DNA of 64,000 nt from Actinomycetota bacterium. Its GTDB lineage: Bacteria; Actinomycetota; Thermoleophilia; Miltoncostaeales; Miltoncostaeaceae. Shown in pieces: positions 1 through 9,003 of the stretch. The DNA is taken from assembly GCA_963169235.1 (NCBI GenBank), contig CAUJCX010000039.1:54234-118233 (forward strand), in the 5' to 3' direction. Both the position numbers and the translations under genes were made by a program. Below the pieces are notes generated by a model. The model searched no databases. It was not told the DNA's origin and was given only the letters and a program-made list of their open reading frames with translations. Numbering within the stretch: the first letter of the stretch is position 1; each line of letters opens with the position of its first letter.

Positions 1-91
1 GGGCCCCGCCACGGGAGCCCTGCGGTGCGTGGCCTCCGACGCCCATTTCCCGCGGCCGTAGCCGGCCGCAACGACCCGGAGTTTCCGACAC

Positions 92-1012
92 ATGACCCGT
101 TCGACCCTGTTCCGCACCGTGCTGGGTGCCGGTGCCCTCGGCCTCGCGCTCGTGCCCGCATCCCAGGCCGTGGCCGCCACGAAGGCCCCGGCCCGCATGC
201 CCGTGACCATCACGTTCAAGGCCGTCGCGGGCACGGCCCCCGTCAGCTGCGGCACGGTGATCCACGGCCTGGGGACGTCCCAGGCCGACGCGCAGCTGGA
301 GGACCTGCGCCTGTACGTGTCCAACCTGCGCCTCGTGCGCGCCAACGGCACGTCCACGGCCCTCGTGCTGACCGGCCCGGCGCGGTTCAACGCGACGGTC
401 AAGGGGGAGCGCACCACGCTGATCGACCTCGAGAACGGCACGGGCGGCTGTGCCCGCGGCGGGACGTCGGAGGTCAACGCCGTGGTGAAGGGCACCGTGC
501 CGCGCGGCGCCTACACGGGCCTGCGCTTCTACGTCGGGGTGCCGTTCACGCTGAACCACACCGACGTGGTGGGCGCGCCGCCGTCGCTGGCGTCGGCCGC
601 GATGGCGTGGTCGTGGCAGGCGGGCCGCAAGTTCACCAAGATCGAGCTCGCCGACCCGAAGGCCGGTGGCGCGGCGTGGCAGACGCCGTCGTTCATGTTC
701 CACCTGGGCAGCACCGGCTGCACGGGCAACCCGGTGACGGGTGAGACGGTGGGGTGCCGGGCGTCCAACCGCGCGTCCGTGACGCTGCCGCGGTTCAACG
801 CGGCCAAGCAGGTGGTGGCCCTCGACCTGGCCGCGCTGGTGGCGGGCAACGACGTCACCCGCAACACGCCGATGACGGCGCCCGGGTGCATGTCGGGCGC
901 CACCGACCCGGAGTGCGCGGCCACGTTCGCCGCGATGGGCGTCGACGTGGCCACGGGCGCGTCGCTGCGTCACGGCGCTCAGCAGCGCGTGTTCCGGGCG
1001 TTGGCCCGGTGA
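92..1012 (+). CDS. mbnP: MbnP-family copper-binding protein (metallo-mystery pair)
   Basis: A secreted 306-residue protein. Residues 1-28 form a signal peptide ending near AVAA. The mature part has the MbnP family (TIGR04052) hallmarks: a strand with SCGTV, the segment LRLYVSNLRLV, a MAWSWQAGRKF segment, and cysteines in GCARG, GCTG, GCRAS and GCMSG. In characterised MbnP proteins a tryptophan is oxidised to kynurenine by the partner MbnH, and the product binds copper outside the cytoplasm. The next gene here encodes that partner and overlaps this stop codon by 4 nt (GTGA), so the two are translationally coupled. The ATG at 92 directly precedes the signal peptide. Which tryptophan would be modified cannot be told by eye. 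The family call is secure; the physiological role in this host is inferred. Confidence 0.88.
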   Translation: MTRSTLFRTVLGAGALGLALVPASQAVAATKAPARMPVTITFKAVAGTAPVSCGTVIHGLGTSQADAQLEDLRLYVSNLRLVRANGTSTALVLTGPARFNATVKGERTTLIDLENGTGGCARGGTSEVNAVVKGTVPRGAYTGLRFYVGVPFTLNHTDVVGAPPSLASAAMAWSWQAGRKFTKIELADPKAGGAAWQTPSFMFHLGSTGCTGNPVTGETVGCRASNRASVTLPRFNAAKQVVALDLAALVAGNDVTRNTPMTAPGCMSGATDPECAATFAAMGVDVATGASLRHGAQQRVFRALAR

Positions 1013-2205
1013 GCGGGTCCGCACGCGACGCGGCGCGCCGGGGCGCGCGCCGCGCCGCCGTGCCCGCGCTGGTCGCGTTCGCGGCGGTGGTGACCGGGTT
1101 CTCCGGCACCACCGCGGCGGCGGCCACCGCGCGCCCGGCGGCGGACGACTGGAAGTGGGCGCTGCCGCCCGGCTTCCCGGTACCGCTGGTACCCAAGGAC
1201 AACCGCATGTCCAAGGCCAAGGTGGAGCTCGGCCGGTTCCTGTTCTACGACCCCAAGCTGTCGGGCAACGGCACCCAGTCGTGCTCGAGCTGCCACCTGC
1301 AGGCCAAGGCCTTCAGCGACGGGCGCGCGCAGGGCCTGGGCTCCACGGGCGAGCTGCACCCGCGCGGGCCGCAGTCGCTGACGAACGTGGCGTACAACAC
1401 CACGCTCACGTGGGCCAACCCGGCGCTGGTGCGCCTGGAGCGCCAGGCGGAGACCCCGCTGTTCGGCGAGCACCCGGTCGAGATGGGCGTCACCGACCGC
1501 AACAAGGCGCGGGTGCTGGCCCGGTTCCAGCGCTCGAAGGCGTACCGCGCCCGCTACGCGGCGGCGTACCCGCGCGTGAAAAAGCCCGTGACGTGGGCCA
1601 ACACGGTGAAGGCGATCGCGGCGTTCCAGCGCACGCTGATCTCGGGCGACAGCCGCTACGACCGCCTGTTGCAGCGCAAGGCGCGGTTCACGGCCTCCGA
1701 GCAACGCGGTGCCGAGTTGTTCTTCGGCGAGCGGGCCGAGTGCCATCACTGCCACGGCGGTTTCAACTTCACCGAGCAGACCACGTTCGTGGGTGCCCGC
1801 CGCGAGCGGCCGGTGTTCCGCAACACGGGGCTGTTCAACATCGGCGGCACGGGTGCGTTCCCCGAGCCGAACACCGGCGCGTTCAGCATCACGGGCAACC
1901 CGGCCGACATGGGGGCGTTCCGCGCACCCACCCTGCGCAACATCGCGCTGACGGCGCCGTACATGCACGACGGCTCGCTGCCGACCCTGGAGGCCGTGAT
2001 CGACTTCTATGCGGCCGGCGGGCGCGACATCACCGAGGGGCCCAACGCCGGGGACGGGCGCCTGAGCCCGTTCCGCGATCCGCTCACCAGCGGCATCGAC
2101 CTGTCTCCCGAGGAGAAGGCCGACCTCGTGGCCTTCCTCAAGACGCTCACCGACCGGGGTTTCGTGACCCGGCGCAGCATCTCGGACCCGTTCCGGCGCC
2201 GCTAG
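1009..2205 (+). CDS. mbnH: MbnH-like di-heme cytochrome c peroxidase/MauG-family enzyme
   Basis: A 398-residue exported di-heme protein. The N-terminus is basic, followed by a hydrophobic stretch (about residues 19-42) that acts as a signal peptide. Two c-type heme motifs are present: CSSCH at residues 92-96 and CHHCH at residues 245-249, typical of the bacterial cytochrome c peroxidase/MauG superfamily. Late motifs APTLRNIALTAPYMHDGSL and the VAFLKTLT tail also fit the family. MbnH enzymes oxidise a tryptophan of MbnP to kynurenine, and the adjacent overlapping mbnP supports that role over a detoxifying peroxidase. The GTG at 1009 was chosen because it gives the signal peptide and a 4-nt overlap; the frame stays open further upstream only inside mbnP. 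The 3' end faces serB. Confidence 0.87.
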   Translation: MSGSARDAARRGARRAAVPALVAFAAVVTGFSGTTAAAATARPAADDWKWALPPGFPVPLVPKDNRMSKAKVELGRFLFYDPKLSGNGTQSCSSCHLQAKAFSDGRAQGLGSTGELHPRGPQSLTNVAYNTTLTWANPALVRLERQAETPLFGEHPVEMGVTDRNKARVLARFQRSKAYRARYAAAYPRVKKPVTWANTVKAIAAFQRTLISGDSRYDRLLQRKARFTASEQRGAELFFGERAECHHCHGGFNFTEQTTFVGARRERPVFRNTGLFNIGGTGAFPEPNTGAFSITGNPADMGAFRAPTLRNIALTAPYMHDGSLPTLEAVIDFYAAGGRDITEGPNAGDGRLSPFRDPLTSGIDLSPEEKADLVAFLKTLTDRGFVTRRSISDPFRRR

Positions 2206-2229
2206 CTGCGCGCGGAGGGGCGGCCGGGG

Positions 2230-3408
2230 TCACTCGGCCGCCACCACCGCGTCGCGCGTGAGCCCCAGCAGGTAGAGCGCGGCGTCGAGGTACGGCACCG
2301 ACAGCGACGCGTCGGCGGCGTCGCGCACCACGGGCTTGGCGTTGAACGCGATGCCCAGCCCGGCCCGCGCCAGCATGTCGAGGTCGTTGGCCCCGTCGCC
2401 GATGGCCACCGTCTGGTCGAGCGGCACGCCCTCGCGGCGGGCGAAGTCCTCCAGGGCGCGGGCCTTGCCGGCCCGGTCGACGATCTCGCCCACCACCCGC
2501 CCGGTGAGCACGCCGTCGCGCACCTCCAGCGTGTTGGCGGCCGCGTAGTCGATGCCGAGCGCGCGGGCCAGCGCGGACGTGACGTGGGTGAAGCCGCCGC
2601 TGACAATGCCGATGCGGTAGCCGTGCGCCTTCAGCGTGCGCACCAGGGTGCGGGCCCCCGGCATCAGCTCCACCTCCTCGCTGAGCGTGCGCACGTGGTC
2701 CTCGGCGAGGCCCTCCAACAGCGCCACCCGGTGCCGCAGCGACTCGGCGAAGTCGAGCTCGCCCTGCATGGCGCGCTCGGTGACCGCGGCCACCTCGTCG
2801 CCCCTGCCCGCGTGGGCCGCGAGCACGTCGATCATCTCGGCCTGGATGAGCGTGGAGTCGACGTCCATCACCAACAGGCGCTTGGGGTGCCGTCGGGAGG
2901 CGGGATCGTGCAGGGCCACGTCGACGCCGAGGGCGCGGGCGTCCTGCGACAGCGCGGTGCGCAGGGCGGCGGGGGGGTCGGGCTCGGAGAAGCGCAGGCG
3001 CACGCACGCCACGGGCACCGACGCCACCTGCCGGATGCCGGTGACGCGGCCGCCGTGCACCTCGACGGTCTCGGCCAGGCGATCGATGGCGCGGCCGGAC
3101 ACCTCGGCGCCCAGCACGGTCAGCTCAGCCTGCTCGGCGGGCACCAGCGTGAGCTCGGGGCGCCCCTCCAGCCGCGTGGTGATGCCGGGGAAGCGCGCGG
3201 CGAGGGCGTCGAGGCCGGTGCGCAGGCGGTTCTCCACCACGTCGTCCGCGACGGTGATGACGGCGCCCATCAGCACCTGGCCGCCGTAGCGGGTGTGGTT
3301 GACGTCGCGCAGCGTGCCGTGGATGTCGGCCACCAGATGCAGGAACGCCGAGGCCAGATCGTGCTGGTCGGGGCCCGCGACGGTGAGGTGGTAGGAGGCG
3401 GGCGTCAC
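2230..3408 (-). CDS. serB: Phosphoserine phosphatase SerB
   Basis: Hydrolyses O-phosphoserine to serine, the last step of serine biosynthesis, in the cytoplasm. The 392-residue protein has an N-terminal ACT-like regulatory region (roughly residues 1-170) and a C-terminal HAD phosphatase domain. The HAD motifs are clear: DVDSTLIQAE (nucleophile Asp), SGGFTHV, and GDGANDLDM (Mg2+-binding acidic residues). The length fits SerB proteins carrying a regulatory extension. I chose the GTG at 3408 because the upstream in-frame TTG (3417) sits inside a TATCCT -10 box; the 8-nt gap then suggests a leaderless mRNA. It is transcribed alone, convergent with mbnH. Confidence 0.93.
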   Translation of the reverse strand: MTPASYHLTVAGPDQHDLASAFLHLVADIHGTLRDVNHTRYGGQVLMGAVITVADDVVENRLRTGLDALAARFPGITTRLEGRPELTLVPAEQAELTVLGAEVSGRAIDRLAETVEVHGGRVTGIRQVASVPVACVRLRFSEPDPPAALRTALSQDARALGVDVALHDPASRRHPKRLLVMDVDSTLIQAEMIDVLAAHAGRGDEVAAVTERAMQGELDFAESLRHRVALLEGLAEDHVRTLSEEVELMPGARTLVRTLKAHGYRIGIVSGGFTHVTSALARALGIDYAAANTLEVRDGVLTGRVVGEIVDRAGKARALEDFARREGVPLDQTVAIGDGANDLDMLARAGLGIAFNAKPVVRDAADASLSVPYLDAALYLLGLTRDAVVAAE

Positions 3409-3416
3409 GGTGGCCA

Positions 3417-3422
3417 AGGATA
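3417..3422 (-). promoter_or_regulatory. -10 box TATCCT of serB
   Basis: On the minus strand TATCCT lies 8 nt before the serB GTG, so transcription would begin at or next to the start codon. It overlaps the alternative TTG start, which argues against that start. No convincing -35 is visible. Confidence 0.5.
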
Positions 3423-3510
3423 CCCGTCCACCGCCCGGGCCCGGTCGGGATGCCGCGCACCACGGGGTGTTCGGCCCGCCGGCGCGACGATCGTCACGGG
3501 CGCCCCGTGC

Positions 3511-5073
3511 TCACGCGACGCTGGCCAGCACGATGGCCACCAGGATCTTGGTGACCATGGCGGCGGGGAACACCAGGGCGTAGCCCGCGGCGACGCGCTG
3601 GTCGTCGCCGGTGCGCTCCTGCGCGAACGCCAGCACCGCGGGCTGCGTCTGGGCGCCCGCCACGAGGCCGGCCAGGTGGGGGCCGCCCAGCCGGAACGTG
3701 CGGGCCACCACCACCAGCGTCAGCGCCGCCAGGGCGGTGACCGCGATGCCCAGAAGCGCGATGCGCGGGGCCTGTCCGCCGGACACCGCCCGCGCCAGGT
3801 CGCCACCGGCGTGGGATCCGGCGGCGGCCAGGAACACCAGGATGCCGAGCTGCTGCAGCAGGTGGGACGCGGTGTAGGGCAGCGACCACGCGATCGGGCC
3901 GGTGCGCGCCAGCCGGCCCAGCACCAGGCCCACGATCAAGGGTCCCGCGGCCATGCCCAGCGCGAAGTGCCCGCCCCCGGGCAGCGGCATCGCCACCAGG
4001 CCCAGCGCGATGCCGGCCACCATCCCCAGCGACAGCCCCAGCGGGTTGAGGTCGCCGGGCCCGCGCTCGGAGTCGCCGAGGAAGCGCGAGACCTCGGGGA
4101 TGCGGTCGCGGGGCGCGATGACGCGCACGCGGTCGCCCAGGTGCAGGCGGGTGTCGCCGCGGGCCATCAGGTCGACGTCGCCGCGGCGGATGCGCGTGGC
4201 CCGGGCCCCGAAGCGCTCGAGCTCAAGCTGCTCGATGGTGAGGCCCGACAGCGCGCGGTTCGACACGGCCACGCGGCGCATGTCGAGCGTGCGCCGGTCG
4301 AGCGTGATCTCGTCGTCGGAGCGGGTGCCGATGCGCGACTCGACGGCGTCCACGTGCGCCGCAGGCCCGACCGTCGAGACGAGGTCGCCGGGCTCGAGGT
4401 GCATGTCGTCGCGGGCGACCTCCACGACGTCTCCCACCTTCACGCGCGAGAACACCACGTGGTCGCCCGCCTCACTGGCGAGCTCGCCCAGGTCGGGCAG
4501 GTCGCCGTGCGTCACCCGCACGGTGCGCGTGACCAGCGGCGGCGCGGCCTCGTCGGCCGGCGCGGCGCGGCGCAGCACCCAGGCCGCGGCCAGCAGCATG
4601 GTGATGACGCCGCCGAGGTACGTGACCGAGTAGCCGACGGTGGGGCTGCTGGCGCCGCCCAGCTGGTCGGTGGCGGCGGCCAGGGCCGGGGTGTTGGTGA
4701 GTGCGCCCGCGTACGCACCCGCCGCGACCCCGCGGGGGATGCCGAGCACGTCGCCCAGTACCAGGGCTGCGACGCCGCACGCCGCGAGGCCCGCGCTGAC
4801 CGTGGCCACGGCCCCCACGTGGTGGCGCAGGGCGGCGAAGAACGACGCGCCGCTGGCGATGCCCACGCAGTAGGCGAACAGGCCCAGGCCCATCGAGCCG
4901 AGGACGACGGGCAGGTGCAGCCGCTCGTCCCACGCGGACGCGGCCAGGGCCGCGAACAGCACCGCAGCGGGGCCGAGCGAGAACCCGCGGACGCGCACGG
5001 CGCCCACGGCGCTGCCCACCGCGCAGCACGCGAACAGCACAAGCAGCGGGTTCTCGGCCAGCCACGCGGCCAT
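3511..5073 (-). CDS. AspT/YidE-type transporter with RCK_C domains
   Basis: A 520-residue integral membrane protein of the aspartate:alanine exchanger (AAEx/YidE-YbjL) type. About six membrane helices occupy residues 1-170. They are followed by a soluble central part (about 175-350) resembling two RCK_C/TrkA_C ligand-binding domains, with phrases such as VVEVARDDMHLEPGDLV and LHLGDRVRVIAPRDRIPEV. A second membrane half follows. The duplicated GAYAGALTNTPAL and AGAQTQPAVLAFA segments match the conserved loops of the family's two halves. Substrate cannot be read from sequence; family members exchange or export amino or organic acids. A GGGAGG ribosome site precedes the ATG. It is monocistronic and divergent from corA. 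Confidence 0.82.
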   Translation of the reverse strand: MAAWLAENPLLVLFACCAVGSAVGAVRVRGFSLGPAAVLFAALAASAWDERLHLPVVLGSMGLGLFAYCVGIASGASFFAALRHHVGAVATVSAGLAACGVAALVLGDVLGIPRGVAAGAYAGALTNTPALAAATDQLGGASSPTVGYSVTYLGGVITMLLAAAWVLRRAAPADEAAPPLVTRTVRVTHGDLPDLGELASEAGDHVVFSRVKVGDVVEVARDDMHLEPGDLVSTVGPAAHVDAVESRIGTRSDDEITLDRRTLDMRRVAVSNRALSGLTIEQLELERFGARATRIRRGDVDLMARGDTRLHLGDRVRVIAPRDRIPEVSRFLGDSERGPGDLNPLGLSLGMVAGIALGLVAMPLPGGGHFALGMAAGPLIVGLVLGRLARTGPIAWSLPYTASHLLQQLGILVFLAAAGSHAGGDLARAVSGGQAPRIALLGIAVTALAALTLVVVARTFRLGGPHLAGLVAGAQTQPAVLAFAQERTGDDQRVAAGYALVFPAAMVTKILVAIVLASVA

Positions 5074-5154
5074 GGTGGCCTCCCGGGACGGGGGTGACGG
5101 CGACCGGCCCGCCGCCGCGCGGGCGGCAAGGGGATCGCCCCGAAGGACGGCGAG

Positions 5155-5160
5155 ACGGTA
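5155..5160 (-). promoter_or_regulatory. Candidate -10 box TACCGT of the AspT-type transporter
   Basis: TACCGT on the minus strand would give a leader of about 75 nt ending in the GGGAGG ribosome site of the transporter gene. It is the best TANNNT match in the divergent interval with corA. There is no clear -35. Confidence 0.3.
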
Positions 5161-5226
5161 GCGCAGCGCGCCGCGGCCCGGTCGCCGCCGGGCCGGTGTG
5201 ACACCGGGGTGAGCGGCCGGTGCGTT

Positions 5227-5232
5227 TAGGGT
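5227..5232 (+). promoter_or_regulatory. -10 box TAGGGT of corA
   Basis: TAGGGT stands 7 nt before the GTG at 5240. This is the spacing seen at the other apparently leaderless genes of the window and favours 5240 over the GTG at 5231, which overlaps the box. Confidence 0.55.
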
Positions 5233-5239
5233 GTGCGCG

Positions 5240-6274
5240 GTGACCGACCCGCTTCACGTGACCATGCAGCATGCCGCCGCCGGCGACGCCGACGCGGACG
5301 ACGGCGAGAAGTACCTGCAGGGGCGCCACGTCACGCTGGTGACGGCCGAGGGCGTGACGCACCACCCGCCGCGCGAGCGCCTGGAGCGCATGCGCGACGA
5401 CCACACGTTCTTCTGGCTCGACGTGCACGAGCCGCTTCCCAGCGACGTGGCGAACCTGGCCGACGTGATGCACCTGCACCCGCTGGTGCTGGAGGACCTC
5501 GCCGAGTTCGGCCAGCGGCCGAAGGTGGACACGTACGGCGACCACGCGCTGGTGGTGGCGTTCGGCGCCGCCACCGACGAGGACCAGCTGGTGGAGGTGC
5601 ACAGCGTCGTGGGCCCGACGTGGTTGATCACGCTGCACCGCGACGACTGCGTGGCGTTCCCGCCGCTGTACCGGCGCATCGAGCGGGGCGCGCGCCCGGC
5701 GGGGCCGCTGCAGGCGCTGTACCGCGTACTGGACGCGCTCACCGATAGCTTCTTCCCGCTCCTGGAGGCCTGGGACGAGCGCGTGGACGAGATCCAGAAC
5801 GAGATCTTCGCCGAGCCCCGCGACGAGCACATGCGCGAGGTGTTCGCGGTGAAGCGCCGCCTCATCGGGGTGCGGCGGGTGGTGTCGCCGCAGCGCGACG
5901 TGTTCGCGCAGCTGGCGGCGGGCACCGTCGATCTGCCCGCGCTCGACCAGGACTCGCGCCGCTACTTCCGCGACGTGTACGACCACATGATCCGCCTGGC
6001 CGACATGGTCGACACCCAGCGCGACCTGCTGACCGGCGTGATCGACGTCTATCTGGGCATGGTGGGCAATCGCCGCGACCAGGTGATGAAGCAGCTGACG
6101 CTGATCGCCACCATCTTCATGCCCCTGACGTTCATCACCGGCTTCTTCGGGCAGAACTTCGGCTGGATGGAGGCCGGCATCGGCTCGTGGTGGGCGTTCG
6201 CAGTCGCCTCACTGGCCCAGCTGGGCGTGCTGGTGGGGGCGGTGCTGACGTTCCGGCGGCGCGGCTGGATGTAG
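5240..6274 (+). CDS. corA: CorA-family divalent cation transporter
   Basis: A CorA superfamily channel of 344 residues for Mg2+ (or Co2+/Ni2+) uptake. It has a long acidic cytoplasmic N-terminal domain (roughly residues 1-285) with coiled-coil segments near DERVDEIQNEIF and VKRRLIGVRRVV. Two C-terminal membrane helices follow (LIATIFMPLTFITGFFG and WAFAVASLAQLGVLVGAVL). The signature after the first helix is GQN (in FFGQNFGWM) rather than the classical GMN. GMN-type residues form the selectivity loop, so the Met-to-Gln change may matter or may be a lineage variant. The last residues are basic (RRRGW), as usual. GTG 5240 is chosen from its TAGGGT box; GTG 5231 is in frame but overlaps the box. 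Confidence 0.9.
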   Translation: MTDPLHVTMQHAAAGDADADDGEKYLQGRHVTLVTAEGVTHHPPRERLERMRDDHTFFWLDVHEPLPSDVANLADVMHLHPLVLEDLAEFGQRPKVDTYGDHALVVAFGAATDEDQLVEVHSVVGPTWLITLHRDDCVAFPPLYRRIERGARPAGPLQALYRVLDALTDSFFPLLEAWDERVDEIQNEIFAEPRDEHMREVFAVKRRLIGVRRVVSPQRDVFAQLAAGTVDLPALDQDSRRYFRDVYDHMIRLADMVDTQRDLLTGVIDVYLGMVGNRRDQVMKQLTLIATIFMPLTFITGFFGQNFGWMEAGIGSWWAFAVASLAQLGVLVGAVLTFRRRGWM

Positions 6275-6289
6275 CCGCCGCCCGCGAGG

Positions 6290-6748
6290 TCATTCGAACG
6301 GGAGGCCCTTGCGGATGCGCTCGAGGGCCGTCGCGACCCGACGGGCCTTCGTCTCGGGGCGCTTGGCCTGGGCCACCCACGCCGAGTACTCCTTGCGGTG
6401 CGTGTACGCGAGGCCGTCGAACGTCGCGGCGGCCCCCGGGTCGGCGGCCAGCGCGTCGGCCAGCTCCGGGGGCACGTCCACCACCCGGGGGGCCTCGTCG
6501 AGCGCGATCTCGGCCGTGACCTCGTCGCCGATCTCCACGCCGAGCTCGGCCCGCACGTCCCGGCGCAGGCCGATCATGTTCTGGCCGCCCATCACGGCCA
6601 CGCGCACCCGGGCGGTGCGGCCGCCGATGGTCACGGTGACCGGCGCCCGCCGACCACCGCCGAGCGCGTCCACCTGGGCGTCGGTGAGGATGATGGCCGC
6701 GGCGGGGCCCATGGGCGCGATGCGGGTGGAGAGCGTGAGCGTGGTCAT
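6290..6748 (-). CDS. DUF1905 / YdeI-OmdA domain protein
   Basis: A 152-residue cytoplasmic protein with two recognisable parts. Residues 1-95 form a DUF1905-like beta barrel ([38 protein letters not shown]). The C-terminal segment is of the YdeI/OmpD-associated type ([39 protein letters not shown]). Such proteins are widespread in Actinobacteria and have no established biochemical role. The ATG lies after a short direct repeat of GGCGCACA that probably belongs to its promoter region. The gene is convergent with corA (15 bp between stops) and stands alone. Confidence 0.8.
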   Translation of the reverse strand: MTTLTLSTRIAPMGPAAAIILTDAQVDALGGGRRAPVTVTIGGRTARVRVAVMGGQNMIGLRRDVRAELGVEIGDEVTAEIALDEAPRVVDVPPELADALAADPGAAATFDGLAYTHRKEYSAWVAQAKRPETKARRVATALERIRKGLPFE

Positions 6749-6855
6749 ATGTGCGCCAGGTGTGCGCCAAACCCGGGCCGGTGCCCTCCCACGGGCACCT
6801 CCGACTCGTCGTCTGACGACGGGAAACCCCTGGAGAACGAGGGATTCTGGTGCAG

Positions 6856-6929
<74 letters not shown>

Positions 6930-7051
6930 GGGTGGGTGACGAGTGTAGCCGATGCGCCTCGCACCCGGAGAACCCGTTCCCCGCGCGGGTCCGCGCGGTG
7001 GGCGCCGGTTCGTGCGCTCACCGCACGAACGCATGTTTCGGTGTATGTCCC

Positions 7052-7079
7052 TCAAGTGCGCAGATCCTGGCGCCGATGG
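7052..7079 (+). promoter_or_regulatory. Sigma-28 (FliA/WhiG-like) promoter of the chemotaxis receptor
   Basis: CTCAA (TCAA at 7052-7055) is followed after 16 nt by GCCGATGG (7072-7079). This is close to the FliA/SigD/WhiG consensus TAAA/TCAA-N15-GCCGATAA. The predicted start leaves a leader of about 50 nt ending in GAGGTGA before the GTG of the receptor. Nearly identical elements precede two secreted beta-propeller genes on the minus strand. Confidence 0.75.
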
Positions 7080-7138
7080 GCCAGGTGCGAACTCGTTTTC
7101 CGCAACCCTACCCCCGAACCACCCGAGGTGAACTCTCT

Positions 7139-8872
7139 GTGCGCCTTACCCAGCGCACCGTCGCCATCGCGAGCATGGTCTCGATGGCCGTGCTCGTCGT
7201 CGGCCTCGTTGCCGCGATCTTCTTCGCCAAGATCTCCAGCGGTGCGATGCGCGATGCCTACGCCACGCAGCAGCAGTCGCTGGTGCAGGCCAACAACCTG
7301 TCCGCCGCGTCCGACCTGCTGACCGGCGAGGTGCGCGCGTTCGCCGTGAGCACCGACCGCTCGCACCTCGACGCCTACTGGCACGAGATCGACGTCACCA
7401 AGACCCGTGACAAGGCCCTCGCCGCGCTGAAGTCCCTCGGCACGCCGTCGTCCGAGCTGGCCTACACCGACACGGCCAAGAAGAACTCCGACGCCCTCGT
7501 CAACACCGAGACCCGCGCGCAGGCGCTGGTGCTGCAGTACCTGAACGTGCCGAAGGGCGAGTGGCCCGCGGCCGTCGCCGGTTTCGCGCTCAGCGCCAAG
7601 GACCAGGCCCTCAGCCCGGCCGACAAGCTCGAGACCGCCCGCCGCATCCTGTTCGACGACACGTACGCCGCCGACAAGGGCAAGATCGTCGCCCCGATGA
7701 CGCAGTTCCGCACCGAGATGAGCCAGCGCCTGAGCCACTCCGTCGACTCCGCGTCGTCGCGCCAGAGCTTCGCGTTCGTGCTCGTGTTCACGCTCGTCAC
7801 CCTGCTGGCCATCGGCGTGGGCCTCGTCCTGTGGGTGCTGCAGTCCAAGATCACCGCCCCGATCGTGTCGTACATCACGGCGCTGCGGGCAAAGGACGCC
7901 GACAACAGCGAGATCGTGCTCAACCCCGCCGGTACCGAGGAGCTGAAGGAGCTCGCGACCGCGTACAACACGCAGTCCCACGAGAGCCGCGTGGCCCTCG
8001 AGGAGACGCAGAAGAGCGTCATGACCCGTCTCGCCGGCGAGATCATCGGTGAGGCCCAAGCCGTCACGGCCGCCACGCAGCTGATGGCCGGCGCCAGCAC
8101 GGACGCCAGCCGCGCGTCGTCCGAGATCGCTTCCGCGATCGAGGAGATCGCCGTCGGCGCGTCGCGCCAGGCCGAGATGGTCACCACTGCTCGTGACGAG
8201 GTGGCCCTGACGGCCGAGGCCGGTCAGGCCGCCCGCGTCAGCGTGCAGGACGGCGTCAGCGCCGCCGAGCGCGCGTCGGACGCCATGGAGGGCGCGCGGG
8301 CCGCGTCCGAGGCCATGACGTCCGCCATCAGCACGCTGGGCGAGCGCTCCGAGCGCATCGGCGGCATCGTCGCCACGATCACGGAGATCTCCGACCAGAC
8401 CAACCTGCTGGCACTCAACGCCGCCATCGAGGCCGCCCGGGCCGGCGAGGCCGGTCGCGGGTTCGCCGTGGTCGCCGACGAGGTGCGCCAGCTGGCCGAG
8501 CAGTCCCAGTCGGCCGCCGGTCAGATCGCCGCCCTGGTGCACGAGATCCAGGCCGACACGGCCGGTGCCGTGGAGCGCGTCCGTGAGGGTGCGGAGCGCA
8601 CGGAGGAGGGTGCCCGCGTGGTCGCCGAGACCCGTGAGGCCTTCCTCGAGATCGACCGCAACGTGGTGGCCATGGCCGACCGCATCGAGTCGATCGCGAC
8701 GTCCACCGGTGAGGTGTCGGCGGTGTCGCAGCAGACCAGCGCCGCCACCGAGGAGATCTCGGCGTCGGCCCTCGACGCGACGGGCTCGATGGAGAGCCTG
8801 GGTGCCAGCCTCGCCGAGGTGGCCCAGCGCGCCGAGCAGCTGCAGGCGTCGGTGCAGGCCTACCTGGACTGA
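7139..8872 (+). CDS. Methyl-accepting chemotaxis protein
   Basis: A transmembrane chemoreceptor of 577 residues that signals to CheA/CheW. Helix 1 (about residues 7-30) and helix 2 (about 208-236) flank an alpha-rich extracellular sensor region of roughly 175 residues. A short HAMP-like linker ([20 protein letters not shown]) leads into a long coiled coil. The signalling hairpin tip is canonical ([20 protein letters not shown], then [18 protein letters not shown], about residues 416-457). The GTG at 7139 has a GAGGTGA ribosome site 7 nt upstream; longer reading upstream runs through the tRNA and is not coding. The ligand is unknown. No che gene lies nearby, so it is an orphan receptor under its own sigma-28-type promoter. 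Confidence 0.94.
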   Translation: MRLTQRTVAIASMVSMAVLVVGLVAAIFFAKISSGAMRDAYATQQQSLVQANNLSAASDLLTGEVRAFAVSTDRSHLDAYWHEIDVTKTRDKALAALKSLGTPSSELAYTDTAKKNSDALVNTETRAQALVLQYLNVPKGEWPAAVAGFALSAKDQALSPADKLETARRILFDDTYAADKGKIVAPMTQFRTEMSQRLSHSVDSASSRQSFAFVLVFTLVTLLAIGVGLVLWVLQSKITAPIVSYITALRAKDADNSEIVLNPAGTEELKELATAYNTQSHESRVALEETQKSVMTRLAGEIIGEAQAVTAATQLMAGASTDASRASSEIASAIEEIAVGASRQAEMVTTARDEVALTAEAGQAARVSVQDGVSAAERASDAMEGARAASEAMTSAISTLGERSERIGGIVATITEISDQTNLLALNAAIEAARAGEAGRGFAVVADEVRQLAEQSQSAAGQIAALVHEIQADTAGAVERVREGAERTEEGARVVAETREAFLEIDRNVVAMADRIESIATSTGEVSAVSQQTSAATEEISASALDATGSMESLGASLAEVAQRAEQLQASVQAYLD

Positions 8873-8904
8873 CCCCGGTCCCACCCATGAGGTGACCCGT
8901 GCCG

Positions 8905-8955
8905 CGGCCGGGTACCCGCGCGATCCGGTTCTCCGGTCGCCCGGGTGCCCGGCCG
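8905..8955 (+). terminator. Stem-loop downstream of the chemoreceptor gene
   Basis: CGGCCGGGTACCCG (8905-8918) pairs with CGGGTGCCCGGCCG (8942-8955) with a single A-C mismatch, enclosing a 23-nt loop. It begins 32 nt after the receptor stop. There is no U tract, so it may act as an end-protecting hairpin rather than a classical terminator. Confidence 0.45.
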
Positions 8956-9003
8956 CAGTGCGTTGATGCGGGGAGGGAATCCCCCCGGCGCCGGGACGCC
9001 CGC

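Noticed and set aside
1..91. A gene at the left edge
   Set aside because: No frame with coding character ends here; it holds only the mbnP leader, with a weak GGAG site.
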